From: Adiantum capillus-veneris
Taxonomy: Eukaryota; Streptophyta; Polypodiopsida; Polypodiales; Pteridaceae
Reading direction: 5' to 3'
NCBI GenBank assembly: GCA_014529385.2
Contig: CM043970.1
Location: 44,372,779 to 44,436,778 of the forward strand
Length of the DNA: 64,000 nt
The translations under genes and the position numbers were made by a program. The notes beneath the pieces are model-generated. The model searched no databases. It saw only the letters and a list, made by a program, of their open reading frames with translations, and was not told the origin of the DNA. How positions within the stretch are numbered: position 1 is the stretch's first letter; each line of letters opens with the position of its first letter. This document shows positions 24,055 to 37,037 of the stretch, one piece after another.

Positions 24055-24460
24055 GATGGAGTTGCCACGACCTACCCCTTCTTAGGTCTGCATTTCTATG
24101 GTGATTCTCGGCTTGTGCACCGTCCTTTTCATTTTGCTCCAGCTCAACCACCCCCTTTCTGGTCCTCTTTGATCTTTTTGGCCCCATGGCACTCCTAACG
24201 CGTTTTGCCTTAACCCTAGGGAAGCTATCATGGCCCCTCCCATGTCTGAAAATGATTTCTTGTTTTCTTTTGATCTTATTTCCTCCAACTCTCAAATTAA
24301 GGGACTGCACAAGAAAACTATCCCCGAACGGATTTTCCTCACCCAAGTTTCTGCATTTAATGCAAGGTCCAAAGTTTTGTACTTCAGAGGGAAACTCCTT
24401 GCTCTAAATGAGATCGCAGGCTTCTTGGACCAGGGCTTTAAAATAAGGAATCAATAGAGC
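24055..24460 (+). pseudogene. L1 5' head, ORF1 start (unit 2)
   Basis: Duplicate of 21915-22320. It follows the interrupted GA tract and ends at the same base before non-L1 sequence. Confidence 0.8.
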
Positions 24461-25055
24461 ATGTTGAATCCTTAACCTAACATGAATGGTACATTCAATA
24501 CATGGCTAGGAGGCCATTTTGGTTTGAATTATTTCGTCTACCAATTGAGTGAGTTTTTTAGCAGATATATCTACTCGTATAGAGGGTAACCGAGGTGCCT
24601 AATAACAGTTCCTTTAGGGATTCTCGTACTCTTTTATGCTAGGTTATGAAGCTGATTTGTAAATACATCAATCATGAGTTAAGACTTACGAAGATTCAAA
24701 TCCAAGTGCACAATGTATATGCTAATGAATGCCATCGTGCCCACCTTAACATGAGTCGAGCTAGTTGCTCAGGATCCCACCCTAGCTAATAGCTACTCCT
24801 CTCAAGATAGTGCGTGCCATGATAGATGGAGCTATGGAGGCATGTTTTGGGATACTTTTTTTTCATATTGGGGTGGAGAGGTCATCAATTTTAGAGTCTA
24901 CCACTCCAACTAGAGAGGATGAGGAATGTAACACGCATGTGTCAAATACACACAGGTGCTACTATAAGGTCAGATTTGGTGGTGAGGTCAATTGTAGCAC
25001 TATGAAGTGTAGGGCACACTTTGGTTCCAATTAAAACTTCCTATAATCAACATAT

Positions 25056-25100
25056 TGTTGAACTTGTGTGTGAAGGTACTCTAAATAGAGCCCTAGGCTC

Positions 25101-25134
<34 letters not shown>

Positions 25135-25222
25135 TCATTTGTGCATATTCTACACACTTTTTGGGGTTGCACTCTCTGCATGTCATCTCTCTCTCTCCTT
25201 CTCTTTCTCTGTCTCATGAACA
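25056..25222 (+). mobile_element. LTR-like fragment with primer site, unit 2
   Basis: Duplicate of 22916-23070 with a longer AT microsatellite at 25103-25132. It ends CATGAACA before TGGTATGAGAGC. Confidence 0.7.
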
Positions 25223-25607
25223 TGGTATGAGAGCATGGTTGTTGTTTCTTCACAAACAAAGTGTGTTTTTTGCCTCCCATGGATTTGTTTAGCATGCAAC
25301 ATAAATCTGCAATTCATTAAACATAAAATCGTCATAACTTTTTGCTCAAAACTCCGATTTTAGCATTTGAAGAGTTGTTATCAAGGTTTTGAGGTGTTTT
25401 AAAGATGTTTTCCATTACAGATTTGTCAAATTTCTACACGAGAAGTGACTCACAATAAATTGGTAATTACTTTCAATACGTTCTTAATCCAAATCATTGA
25501 AAGGTAAGAGCTTTTATTTTTTTGAATCCATTCACATTCAGCTTCTTGTTGTAAATTTTTGAACTGTTTTTAATGCTTTTAATGATCAAGAGTTAAACAT
25601 ATGGCTC

Positions 25608-25800
25608 ATATAACCCATTTTAGCACATAGTATGGGTCGGGACCGACCAAACCATATCGGACGACCATGAGACTTTGCACAAATGGGTGTGAGCACCATT
25701 CAACCACTCTTAAAAACTCACACATCCATCCAATATGGTTTGGGAGGTCAAGGGCCATACTATGTGCTAAAATGTGACATATGGCTCATACATCCCATTT
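25608..25800. mobile_element. MITE-like foldback element, unit 2
   Basis: Duplicate of 23456-23645 with the same inverted arms. Confidence 0.75.
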
Positions 25801-25868
25801 TAGCTCTTCCATCATGAATTAGGATATGATCAATATGATCAGCTAATGTCATCAATAGGGTCCTCTTC

Positions 25869-26480
25869 ATTGTATCTTTCTATATGATGGATTATGTTAT
25901 GATTGTATGTATATGGTTCTATGGAAATCTATATTAGACTCTATATGGTTTTCTCTATGACTATCTACTTGGGAATTTATATAGTCCTCTACATTGGCAT
26001 GCATATGGGCATCTAAATATAGTGCTATCCTTTTTCCATAGACCACATGTATATGGTAGTCTATATGGTTAGTTCTATGCTAGTCTATATGGCCAGTTCT
26101 ACAATCTTCTAGATAGGGATATATATGGTCATCTGTATGGTTGATGCTATGATCCTCTATATGGTCATCTATATGGTTTCTTATAGGATTTCTCCAAGAC
26201 CTTTTAAATGGTTCTTTGTATGGTTAACTAGATTATATTATTTTCTATATCATCATCTTTATTGTCGCATATATGGTCAGCCAGATTGGTCTATACTTAG
26301 ATAACTAGTTCATCGTCTGTATGGACAACTAGATTTTCATCTACTAAAATTAAAAAAGAAAACTCTGTGTGTGTGTGTGTGTGTGTCTGTTTATTTCTGT
26401 TGCCGCCCCTTGTATGAGGAGAGAGAGAGAGAGAAAGAGAGGGAAAAAGAGTCTCAATAGAGAAAAAGAGTGGCAGAGAT
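25869..26480. repeat. CTATATGGT-rich degenerate repeat, no gene
   Basis: The phrase ctatatgg(t/c) recurs more than ten times between 25890 and 26300 at irregular intervals. A GT run lies at 26367-26386 and a short GA run at 26420-26436. No coding sequence was recognised. Confidence 0.7.
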
Positions 26481-26588
26481 TTGATGCAGACATTCTCTGA
26501 GCTAGACACTCAGTACGATTCTCGTCAAAAAATTCCATGCACGCATGTGGGTCCATGTTCAATCATCTCTGCAAATCTCATTGAGTGC

Positions 26589-26913
26589 CACGTAACTTGC
26601 CCAGTTGTGTGGAATGCAAACGGTTGGAGACATGTCCACATAACTTGTCGAGTTACGTGGACTTATGACGGGTAGGCCATGTCATTTTTGAGAGTTTTTA
26701 CAAGAAGGCATCCACATAACTCGCCGAGTTACATGGCCCCCCCTATGTAGCAATCTAGTAGGCTTTGTCACGTAACTCACCAAGTTATGTGGCTTGCCTA
26801 TGTTGGCATAGCCACGTTAATCGGTGAGTTACGTGGAAATGTTGTGTGTGCATGTACCTGGAAATAACACGTCCTCTTTGTGGCATGACCACGTCACTCG
26901 GCGAGTTACATGG
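26589..26913. repeat. Array of six 24-bp imperfect palindromes
   Basis: Variants of CACGTAACTCGCCGAGTTACGTGG start at 26589, 26637, 26713, 26769, 26813 and 26890, with weaker traces near 26930 and 26983. Each is nearly self-complementary. Spacings are 48, 76, 56, 44 and 77 bases, and the sequence between them is not conserved. Each carries an ACGT core near one or both ends, as in plant bZIP sites. Function is unknown. Confidence 0.88.
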
Positions 26914-27114
26914 ATCTTCTTACCAGTAATTTACCAAGTTCTAGAAGTATGCCACGCGTCGCAATTTCCTACTTCAGGCCCGAGGGTAACTTGGCGAGTT
27001 AGCCGCATTGCGAAGGTCACGCTTGGGTGCGGATTGTGGGAAGTGGGTACAATCTATCTTGCGTACACCCCAAGTAAAGATGTCTCCATGTTTTTATATG
27101 AAGATATTTGCTAA

Positions 27115-27831
27115 AAATTTGGCATGCCATTAGAGTTACTTTCTGACAAGGGTCAAGGTTTCAGAGGAGAGCTTGTGGATTATCTATGTGAGAAGCTTCA
27201 TGTGTATCGCAGGTTTACTACTCTATAGTATCCCCAATGCAATGGATTGAATGAAAGGTTTAATGGAGAAATCATAGGGATGCTTACAAAGATAACAAGA
27301 GACAATGTGAAGACTTGGGATTTAGAGATACCTTGTGCTCTATGGGCTTACATGATTGCCATCAAATCAGGTACTGGTTTCTCTCCCTTCCATCTAGTTT
27401 TTGGCGAAGCGGCTTTACTTCCTATTGAGGTGGAGATACCAGCTTTGAAGCTGATGCTAAAGCTTGAAGAAGATCCTAAATTAAATGATGCACTCAATGA
27501 GAGGCTTCTATATTTGCAATGTGTACAACTGGATAGGTTCATGGATTTTGAGCATTATGAACAGGTCTTGAAGAACAATCAAGCAAAGTCAAATGAGAAG
27601 GTGAAGGACAAAGGCATCAAGAAGGGTGACATGGTGCTTCATTACAATAGCAAGCTTGATAGAACTTTTCAAAAGAAGTTTCAAATCAAGTGGCAAGGTC
27701 ATTTCTTGGTCTTAAACAGGTTTTCAAATGGCACATATCAGCTTGTTGACTTGGAATATGGTAGCCCACATACAACACGTGTGAATGGCAAGGTTGAAGA
27801 AGTATATTGCAAGATCAATGACTCTATTTGA
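27115..27831 (+). pseudogene. Ty3/gypsy integrase fragment
   Basis: The C-terminal half of a Metaviridae-type integrase. It includes the second catalytic Asp region (SDKGQGFRGELVDYLC), the catalytic Glu region (GLNERFNGEIIGML), the GTGFSPFHLVFGEAALLPIE block, and a chromodomain-free C-terminus with DMVLHYN and FQIKWQGHF. One TAG at about 27227 lies just before the long open frame (27247-27831). The frame ends naturally with TGA. No RT is present, and upstream sequence is unrelated. Confidence 0.9.
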
Positions 27832-28780
27832 GGGTGAGCCTTCTTTTGAGGAATTTGTTGATCATAGGGCTAATTATGAGGATGAAATGAATACTCCCTC
27901 ACATCGTTTACACGATCTCTTTTGTGCTGCTAATTATGAATGATCTAGCATGCTAGGGTGTGGCAAACTATGTTGGGCGTATTTTTGATACCCCGTTTTT
28001 GTAAATTTCTACTTATGGACATGATGCACATGTACAATGTCAAAAGGGTGTGTGGTATTTATTTTTGTGGGTTTTTAGCTTGCTTTAGCAAGCACATGTA
28101 CATGCAGAGCAAGTCTTAGTATAGCGCCAACTGTCAGGTTTCTATAAGCATCCGCAAGTGAGTTTTTGGAAGTGAGACTTGTATATAACTAAAACTCATG
28201 TACAAACAAAAAATTTCAGCCAAAATCCATAAATTTTAATTTTTTAGCTCGTTGTGCCTCCTTGATGTTTCAGATGCATCTTTTTGCCTTGCCTTGCCTG
28301 CTCTATGTATAGTCGTGTAAGGAAAGCTCTCAATTCGCATCAATTTTTCATGTAGCGGCATGTAGATTCAATTTTTGTCATCTTCATCTTTATTTCCAAT
28401 ATTTTTTCAATATTTATCTCAATCTTTAAAGTTCCCCAATTGGAGTTGTGCTCTTTAGGTTATGACTAGTTCTCTGCAGGGTTATGGCTATGGCAACCTA
28501 GTGGCAAATTGTGTGCAGACAGATTGGGAGGACATGTATCTATGAATTGTGGATTTAATGTTGAAATTGTGGGTTTGTAATGTTAAATTGTGAAAGGGAA
28601 AGACCTTTTCTTCATATGCATTGTTCGATGTGTGCTGGAAATATGTGCTTTGACAGGGTTTTGCTCGTATGTGTGTGTTGGTAAATTCCCAAGAGAGCAT
28701 AGGCATTTTAGTTGGGGTTTACTGCAAGTGGTTTTGGCATGCTTTTTGGTGCTGAGGTTGAAGTTTGAGCGCTCTTGGGA
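27832..28780. other. No gene seen; probable retroelement flank
   Basis: AT-rich sequence follows the integrase. It may include 3' untranslated or LTR sequence of the gypsy element (tagcgccaactgtcagg near 28118), but no second LTR was found. No convincing coding frame. Confidence 0.4.
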
Positions 28781-28789
28781 CATATATCT

Positions 28790-30830
28790 ATAGAGGTGTC
28801 CCACTTTTTCTTTTGCCCAACAATGCCTCAACAAAATGGTGTTGCTGAGAGGAAAAACATGTCACTTACGAAAATGGCACGATGTATGGTCAAAAGTCAA
28901 TCTTTGCCACATTTGTTTTGTCTTGAGGCCATCATTGTGCCACTTATGTACTTAGCAGGTATCCTACAAAACCTTTACTTTCCATTACTCCATATGAACA
29001 TGGCATGATAGAAACCCTTATATTGAGCACATGCATGTTTTTGGTTGTTTGGCATATGCTTTGCTGCCACAAACACAATGCAAAAAATGGGATGATAAGA
29101 CTATCAAATGTATTTTTGTTGGTTATAGTGCTGAAATCAAAGGTTACAGGTTATATCATCCACACACAAAGTGTATCTTGGTCTCACGGGATGTTGTGTT
29201 TGTGGAAGATTGTATTTAGTCCTTGTTGTCATGTACTAGAGATAGTAATGTGAGCTCAGAGGATATTTATGACATTTTGTTGCCTCTTTTCAGTGGTGGA
29301 AGTTCAAATGTAAATTCCAACGAGGCAAATGTACAACCTATGGGGGTTTTTGAAAATGTTATAGATCAGCCTATTATTGACGGAGATGTACATGGTGTAC
29401 TTGATGAGGAAAGGGCTCAGAATGAGTAGACTAGAGGTATGCCCCCAGTATGCCTAAATGGCTGGTGCATACTTTATGTGATAGTAAAATGGATGCACCT
29501 TTCTCTAGTCGTACTCGTTCAGGTTCTTGCCATGCATCTTATGCATCAAATTGTTATGATTTGGGTGTGTCTAACTTACATGATGTTAAGGAACCTCTAT
29601 CTTTTGATGAAGCACATAATTCAAAAAATTGAATGGTTGTCATAGAATCAGAATATGATGCACTTATAGAGAATGACATGCACATGGACTTTATGTGATT
29701 GATCGCTTGGCAAAAAGGCCATTGGTACAAAGTGGGTTTACAAGTTGAAACGCAAGCTCGATGGTGAGATTGATCGCGATAAGGCTCGACTTGTTACAAC
29801 AGGTTATGCACAACAGAAAGACATAGATTATGAAGATACTTCTTCTCCCACTTTTTGTATGACTACTGTGAATTTTCTATGCGCATTGACAACTCATTTT
29901 GGTGGGATGTACATCAATCCTACATTGTTACTGCTTTCTTGAATGGTGACATGTTTGAGGAAGTTTATATACGGTAGCCTTGCGGTTTTGTCAAGAAAGG
30001 ACAGGAGAATAAAGTGTGCAGATGTAAGAGATCTTTGTATGGGTTGAATCAATCTCCTTGTGCTTGGTATGAGAAGGCTGACACTCATTTGGTCAAACGA
30101 GGCTTTCGTAATAGTCCAACAGAAAACACATTGTATGTAAAGCGTGAGGGTGATGTACTTCTCATTGTGGTTCTTTAGGTGGATGATTTGTTGATCACTG
30201 GACCAAATGAGAGACATATTGTTGAATTTAAGGCTTATTTGAATGCTACTTTCAAGATGAAATATTTGGTGCTATTGCATCATTACTTGGGTATACAGTT
30301 TAAGCACTGTAATGGTGGTATTGTCTTGTGTGATAAAAGTTACATAGAGATGTTGCTATGTAAGTTTGGACTTGAGGATTGCAAAGCTATTGCCACTCCC
30401 TTGGAAACAGAGTGTCACTCTTTACCAAACTATTGTTGGTTGTCTCATTTAGTATGCAACATGAAACCGAATATTCAGTTTGCAGTCTTACAGATCAGTA
30501 GATTTATGCATAGCACAAGGTCTAATCATTGGCATGCTGTCAAGAGAATTTTCCGCTACTTGATTAGCACTTTATATCGTCTCTTGTTTTATCCCAAGGG
30601 GTGATCATTGCCGTCAGACTTACATGCTTTTTTGGAATCAAATTGGACACACGAGTGTCCACTTGGTTTTTGTTTCATGCTTGGCAGTTCATGTATATCA
30701 TGGTTGAGCAAGAAGCAACCTACTGTGGCCACTCACACAACTAGAAAACTCAACACAACACAAGGAATTTACTTAAATATTCTGCCCCACACACACCATT
30801 ACTCAAGAGCTCCCTGAAAATTCTATCCAC
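28790..30830 (+). pseudogene. Second Ty1/copia family, integrase to RNase H remnant
   Basis: Integrase end with PQQNGVAERKNMSLTKMARC (near 28817); C-terminal integrase GCLAYALLPQTQCKKWDD; RT start GTKWVYKLKRKLDGEIDRDK (near 29727); VDDLLIT at 30178 with the preceding Tyr codon of YVDD changed to TAG; RT thumb (ISRFMHSTRSNHWHAVKRI); RNase H piece ending STISWLSKKQ-like (near 30690-30715). About ten breaks are visible. It is distinct in sequence from the element at 4542-9986. LTRs were not identified. Confidence 0.88.
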
Positions 30831-31960
30831 AAGCTCGATTCAAACTCCAAACGCCTAGACCTACAAGCCCTTGCCTGCTCGTAGACACTACAAGGTGAGT
30901 CGAGTTGATCAACACTTGAAAGCATACTCAATGGTACCAGAATATAGAAATAAAACCATCAAAAACTTAAAAACTCCAGCCACAAAAGGACTCTTCCAAA
31001 CCATTGCAAAACCTTCACCAAACTCCATTTTGTTGGATTGTTTGGAGTAGCACCAACCCTAATGCAACCGATACAGGGTCACATAGTATTGCAGAAAGCC
31101 GCACCTTCCTCCCTCAAATCCTCGCACACATATATCCATGGAAATCTCAAAAATTCCATAGACTCTCCCAAGTGCAAAATTGAAGAGAGAAAGCTCTCAT
31201 TCACTCCTCCACACACTCGAAAATAAGCCGCGAACGCGACAGGACTGCACTAGAGTCTAGATCACCTGTAGGAACCCTGCTTCCTCCCACACAGAGAGAT
31301 GTGAAAGTGCCCATATATCACTTCAAAATTTCCCCCTCAGCCTCAACACTCATGGCACCCTGAGTGATGTGTCAATTGGAATTCTTTTCACACCATTTTT
31401 GACCATTTTTTGACTCTTCTAGGCCCACTTTTGACCAGTTTTGACCCTCTGACGGTCATTTTTTTCCCCGGGCTCCAAAATTCACCAAATTTTGTATGCT
31501 TGATCCTTGATAACCAAAGTCCTTTGCCACATCCCTACATTTCATTTTTGACCACTTCTAGGGCGGTGCATACATCATCGCATATCGGACATCGTAAATA
31601 GACAATTATTGCATGTGTCAAACTTCTCGGGCGGGTCAGCGGTTCCCACACTTGTTGCTTACAATATCTACATTCTAAAAGCTCAAAAACATTCCCTAGA
31701 GCCAAAATAAGCCAATTGGGACCATATCGAACGCTTTGGTACCATGTCCAGGCACGTGCATGTGCCTCACCGTCGACACACAACATGACTATTTGACATC
31801 TATACATTGCTCGCCATATTTGAAACCAAACATCACATTAGAAAATCTTCCAAATGCATGTAAACACCTCGTTATATACACATTTTCATGCATATAGCCC
31901 CTACTATGTACAAAAAAAAGTGGTTTATCAACGTTGAACTCGTAGATGATTTGAAGGTGG
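30831..31960. other. No gene recognised
   Basis: Sequence of mixed composition without a supported coding frame, RNA gene or clear repeat. Short open frames on both strands have no family signal. Confidence 0.5.
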
Positions 31961-32480
31961 AAAATCCTTCGAATATAATCACTATACCTCTAAAAGGCTT
32001 GCCATTGAGATCTAGCCGTCTATGAAGATCTCTTGATATGTGTCCTCTGTGTCCATGTCTTTTAACCTTATGTATGCCTAAGTAGTGCTAGAAAGGAACA
32101 TATATTTAATTATTTTTTTGTTAAATCCTTGCAAATATAATCACTTAAGTCCCCCTTGAGACGTCATTGTCTATCAAGATCTCTTCATATGTGCCCTTTC
32201 TGTCCATGTCTAATTTCACTCTTGGGCATGCCTAAGAAGTGATCGAAAGAAACATGGATTTATTGTAATCACACCTACCAACTTTGGAATTTACCTCAAC
32301 TTCACCTTTGAAGGTGAAAAGGCGTACAAAATAAAGAGAGACTTAATGTAAAAGCATCCGAATATAATCGCTTTACCACTAGAAGGATCCCCGTTAAGAT
32401 TGCACTGTTTATCAAGGTCTCGTGATATGTGTCTTCACTCTTGGATATGCTTGAGGAGTGCTCTAAAGAAACATAGATTC
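31960..32480. repeat. Degenerate tandem repeat, three units
   Basis: The phrases aatataatcact, gatctct(t)gatatgtg, gtccatgtct and aaagaaacat recur in order near 31975-32105, 32140-32260 and 32355-32475, giving a loose period of about 160-190 bases. Confidence 0.65.
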
Positions 32481-32481
32481 A

Positions 32482-32670
32482 ATGTAGCTACCCCTCCGAC
32501 CTACAAAACTTTATTGTGAGAAGCTCCAAATATAGTGACTATTTTACTTGTCGATTTTTTCACATATGAGTTTTTTATGTAGCTACCCCTCCGACCTACA
32601 AAACTTTATTGTGAGAAGCTCCAAATATAGTGACTATTTTACTTGTCGATTTTTTCACATATGAGTTTTT
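32482..32670 (+). repeat. 95-bp tandem duplication
   Basis: atgtagctacccctccgac through cacatatgagttttt occurs at 32482-32576 and again from 32577, virtually identical, so the event is recent. Confidence 0.93.
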
Positions 32671-32842
32671 AACTGCGTGTATTTTCGGTCACTGAACCCC
32701 ACCTTTTTGAATTCACCATTATACTTCAAATTACCTCAAGGTAGGGGAACCTACAAAATCAAGGGGAATTCAAACCTTCTAATAATCTAATATATTAGAA
32801 TCTAATATATACCCACGGAAATAGGACCATGGAGTGTAATCT

Positions 32843-32853
32843 CTATATAAAAG
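32843..32853 (+). promoter_or_regulatory. TATA box of X8-domain gene
   Basis: CTATATAAAAG lies 66 bases before the ATG at 32919. A start of transcription about 30 bases downstream would leave a short leader of about 35-45 bases. Confidence 0.65.
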
Positions 32854-32918
32854 GCCACAAGGCGCTTCATTTTTTCAGTCATTAGTAATTACTGTAACAG
32901 GAGAAGGAGAGAAGCAAG

Positions 32919-33617
32919 ATGGAAGGCAGGAGGAATAGTTCGACGTTGGCGCTTCATGTATGCATCTGTGTGGCGACGTTGCTAGCAGGCAGCGCGCATG
33001 CATGCAGCAATTAACGATGATCTTGTTATGGCATGCAGCAATTAACGCTGATGATGTTGTTATGGCATGCAGCAATCAACGATGATGTTGTTGTGGCATA
33101 ACCTATATTATGCATAAATTAACGCTCTTGTTTTCTGATCAGGCGTGCCAGCTGATGATAATCTATCTGCATACAGCTCGACGACGGCCAGCATTGCTAT
33201 AGGCCATTGTATCCCGATGTTCATCCCGCCACCCTCAAGACATGGTGCGTCCCTGATAAAAACACATCAGAGTGGGAGCTGCACATTTTGCTTACCAGCA
33301 TGTGTCACCCCATCCGTCCGGCTGTGGTGCCCGTCGTACATGCCGGTGGCCGCCATCGTCCCCACCGACGCATGATGAGTCCGGCCCCCAGTCCAGTTCC
33401 TACCCCAATTACCAGTGGCCACCTAGACCATTACGCACGGCCGTGCGCTGCCCACCAAATTTGTGATTCCATCCTCTCCCCGCATGGGCGCTGCATTCTT
33501 CCTTATACTCTATACGAGCATGCCTCCTATGCCACGAACATCTATTGGCAGACGCACTTGCGACCAGCAGGAATCCCTTGCACCACGATAGTTGGCGTTG
33601 CCACCCACGTGGTGTAA
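32919..33617 (+). pseudogene. X8/CBM43 (callose-binding-like) gene remnant
   Basis: Exon 1 (32919-33014) encodes a basic start and hydrophobic stretch typical of a signal peptide (LHVCICVATLLAGSAHA), then a stop. A good acceptor (ttttctgatcag) ends at 33142. Downstream, one frame to 33617 shows X8 hallmarks: KTWCVPDKNTSEWEL near 33240, then CDSILSPHGRC, LYEHASYATNIYWQ and a final Cys-containing strand. X8 domains bind beta-1,3-glucan and occur in secreted or GPI-anchored wall and plasmodesmal proteins. The spacing between the WC motif and the later cysteines is too long, a second partial motif (DDGQHCYRP) lies upstream, and no good donor site is seen after exon 1. This suggests a rearranged pseudogene. 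The stop at 33615 sits 14 bases before a CT tract. Confidence 0.6.
32990..33095 (+). repeat. Three-copy ~34-bp minisatellite in the X8 intron region
   Basis: gcatgcagcaattaacg(a/c)tgat...ttgtt(a/g)tg occurs three times from about 32996 to 33093. It overlaps the end of exon 1 and may have destroyed the donor site. Confidence 0.8.
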
Positions 33618-33628
33618 GCTGATCCGAG

Positions 33629-33737
<109 letters not shown>

Positions 33738-34272
33738 GGGCGCGGTTGTCTTTGTCTCACCTTAGAATGCCACTAACTCTGTGCAATATATACTTTTAAG
33801 CCCCACGCTTGTGCTCTATATTCTAATTATTAATATTCCGCTTGTATAACATTTGTTGCAGGTGAGGGTAGCTGCCAATATCCGGGGACCACTGACGAAG
33901 CACAAAAACTCCTTAGGGAGAGCTAGCCCTTCCCATTGTCGCTGCTACGTGCTATGTGTGCAGTCATCTTCTTGATATTGATGGCACTAGCTGTCATTGC
34001 CTGTCATTGCCTCTAGCAATGAGGATGTAGTCTCTTTTGACATTGTCACTTCCATTCATGTTGTGTAATCCAATCTCCTTTGTCATATCTTTCTATTTGC
34101 ACTTAATTCATTCATGGAATTTGGTTTTTCTTTCAAGGAAGAAACTCGTCGTAACTGTATATAACTTCTCTAGATCTTTGCACATAAACGTGAAATACTC
34201 TGTCAATGTTTTCTATATCTATTTATTAAATACATTACTTATTTTTCAACGACGCATGCCCTCGACCTTGAT

Positions 34273-34644
<372 letters not shown>

Positions 34645-36016
34645 TGGGTGGTACAATTCTCCCTAGCTGCAAGTCTACATGGAAAATGATACAAAGCATC
34701 GAGATTGAATGTCCCAATCACCTCCTACGACTTGATGTGCAACTGCCCCCACATCTCAATGCCAAGGGTGGGTGCATCCCTACATATCAATGTCAGGGCA
34801 AAGCCTCGAATATTACAACCCAGTGCAACAACCCGCAAACAACAAAAGGCCACAATGTGGTGCTAAGGTGGCATGCCAATGCAAGGATCATATGCCAAGG
34901 TGGTAGTGTGATTGATGCTAAGGCTAGCAATAGAAGCATAAGTGCAAGAAAATGATTCCAAGTGCCTCGCCTCTATCATTTTAATATAGATATAGATCTA
35001 CAAATAACGTCATAGATTTGCAGCCACATGGATGGCCACTCATTTCATTTTATAGATAGGATAATTGCATTCCAATAGCCATGAGATGTGAGGGGATGAC
35101 ACACTATATTGGGATGAAGAAAGCTTGGCAAAAAAAAATTACAGAAATCCTAAAGCAATTAGAGACGCATAATGATGTGTGTTATGGTATGCATTTAGCA
35201 GCGTAACCACCTCATGTTTGTTATTCTAGGCTTCATACTCAACCTCAATGGTAGAGTGATAGGGCTTGCAAACTCTTTCCCCATTACCTCATCAAGTTGT
35301 GTATGCCAAAGGGACACTCAAAATGTTCCCCACAGTATATCTTGGAATTTGAGACCAGCATTGTCGACACTACCATGGCCATCATCTAAGGCATCACCAT
35401 AAGTAGCACTTTTGAAGTTGCCATTACAAAGAGGTATGAAAGAAAGAACCTCAAAAAGGGCAGTGCCTTTGCACGTAGGTAGTAGAGAAGAAGGCTCTCA
35501 TGTGGTGAACCACACTCTTTTGGAGGTGGGGATTTGATGTGTATATTGAATTTACTGAGGCTCAAAGCTAGAAAAAATTTTAATTTGAGGGAGAAGGAGA
35601 GGAATATGGGTAGCAAAGAAGTCTTCAAGAAGGGACATCTCTGTTAGCATTGGCCTCCCTCGTGGACTTTCAAGCTCCAATATCCTTTCTATGTGCTATT
35701 TGGTGAAAAATCTTATTGTGAGTGTACACTTGTGAAAAAAGGGTCAAGTTTTAAAATTATTCACTTTGAATTCAAATCCTAGAAGGAATTAAAGTATGGT
35801 TAGGTTAATGGCCCGGTTAATGGTGACACTATTTTGAACCCTGACTCCATGGAGACCACACACAAGGCAAGACAAATACATTTTCTAAGGCAACTTAAAT
35901 CTCCCCTACTTTTCATGTCAAAATTTGGATAAGCTCATTCCCTTCGCAGTCGTGAAGCCGTTTCTTCAATGGAGGGTGTCATTGAACTTACTAATGTGTC
36001 AAACAGGGGAGCGGAT

Positions 36017-36254
<238 letters not shown>

Positions 36255-36956
36255 GCATTCTCTCACTCGGAGTCTCGATACTTTCTTTTCTGTGAAATAC
36301 GGGAAATTCTGCTATTTTTTATTCTACCACATTTCAAAGTTTCACATTACCTTGGACCATGATAAAGGTCAAGATTATTGAAGATTGTCTGGCTATGTCT
36401 GAGCACAAGCAGAATAAAATGATGGAGTACATCAATCTTATGTAAGATGTAGCAAACGTAACAAAATCTAAATAGAGCAAAATGTATACAATTTGAGGGT
36501 TCCATGAAATCAAGATATCACTCAAAGATTTATGGATTGAACACTGTCAGACATTGCAATAAATTGGTGGTCATCTTCAACTAAAAGGCTCTATCTACAT
36601 TTGATTCCACAACATCAGATACAGTTGAGATGAAGAAAGATGTGGCAATTTAGTTACTCTCAAAGTTGAAGGTTAAAAATGAGCTAATGGCAAGTAAAAG
36701 AATGTTTGATGAGAAATGCCCCAGATGATGTCAACTTTTAAACTATTAGGCACTTATTTTGAGTTGTCAAACTATACATTCATGCTGGATATGTTTGTAG
36801 GATGTATGTATGATGCAATGGAATGTAAAAATTTCCAAATATAGTTTGCTCTTTGGAAATATTAAAACTCATGCTGACGGTTTGGACCTATGTACTTCTT
36901 ATCTTGGAGTATGGATGTTATCCTTTGTGTGGAATGGTAGAAGAAAGAGCTTCTCC

Positions 36957-36985
36957 ACACATACACACACACGCACACGCACACA

Positions 36986-37037
<52 letters not shown>

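Larger units (their letters stand above)
21556..25868 (+). repeat. 2.16-kb head-to-tail tandem duplication
   Basis: Unit 1 is 21556-23710 and unit 2 is 23711-25868. Both start aaatcctagaagatcg and end aatagggtcctcttc. Each contains an L1 3' end, a GA tract, an L1 head, an LTR-like fragment with primer site, and a foldback element. Unit 2 has a 17-base deletion near 23888 and a longer AT run. The junction shows only a few bases of shared sequence (ctc/cttc). Confidence 0.93.

Noticed and set aside
26824-27114. 96-residue frame across the palindrome array
   Set aside because: Composition follows the palindromes and there is no protein family likeness.
28488-28793. Small frames on both strands between the gypsy and copia fragments
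   Set aside because: Short, with no domain and no conserved partner in the window.
33207-33466. Alternative overlapping frames in the X8 region
   Set aside because: Only the frame ending at 33617 carries the X8 cysteine/aromatic pattern. The others are proline- or histidine-rich shadows.
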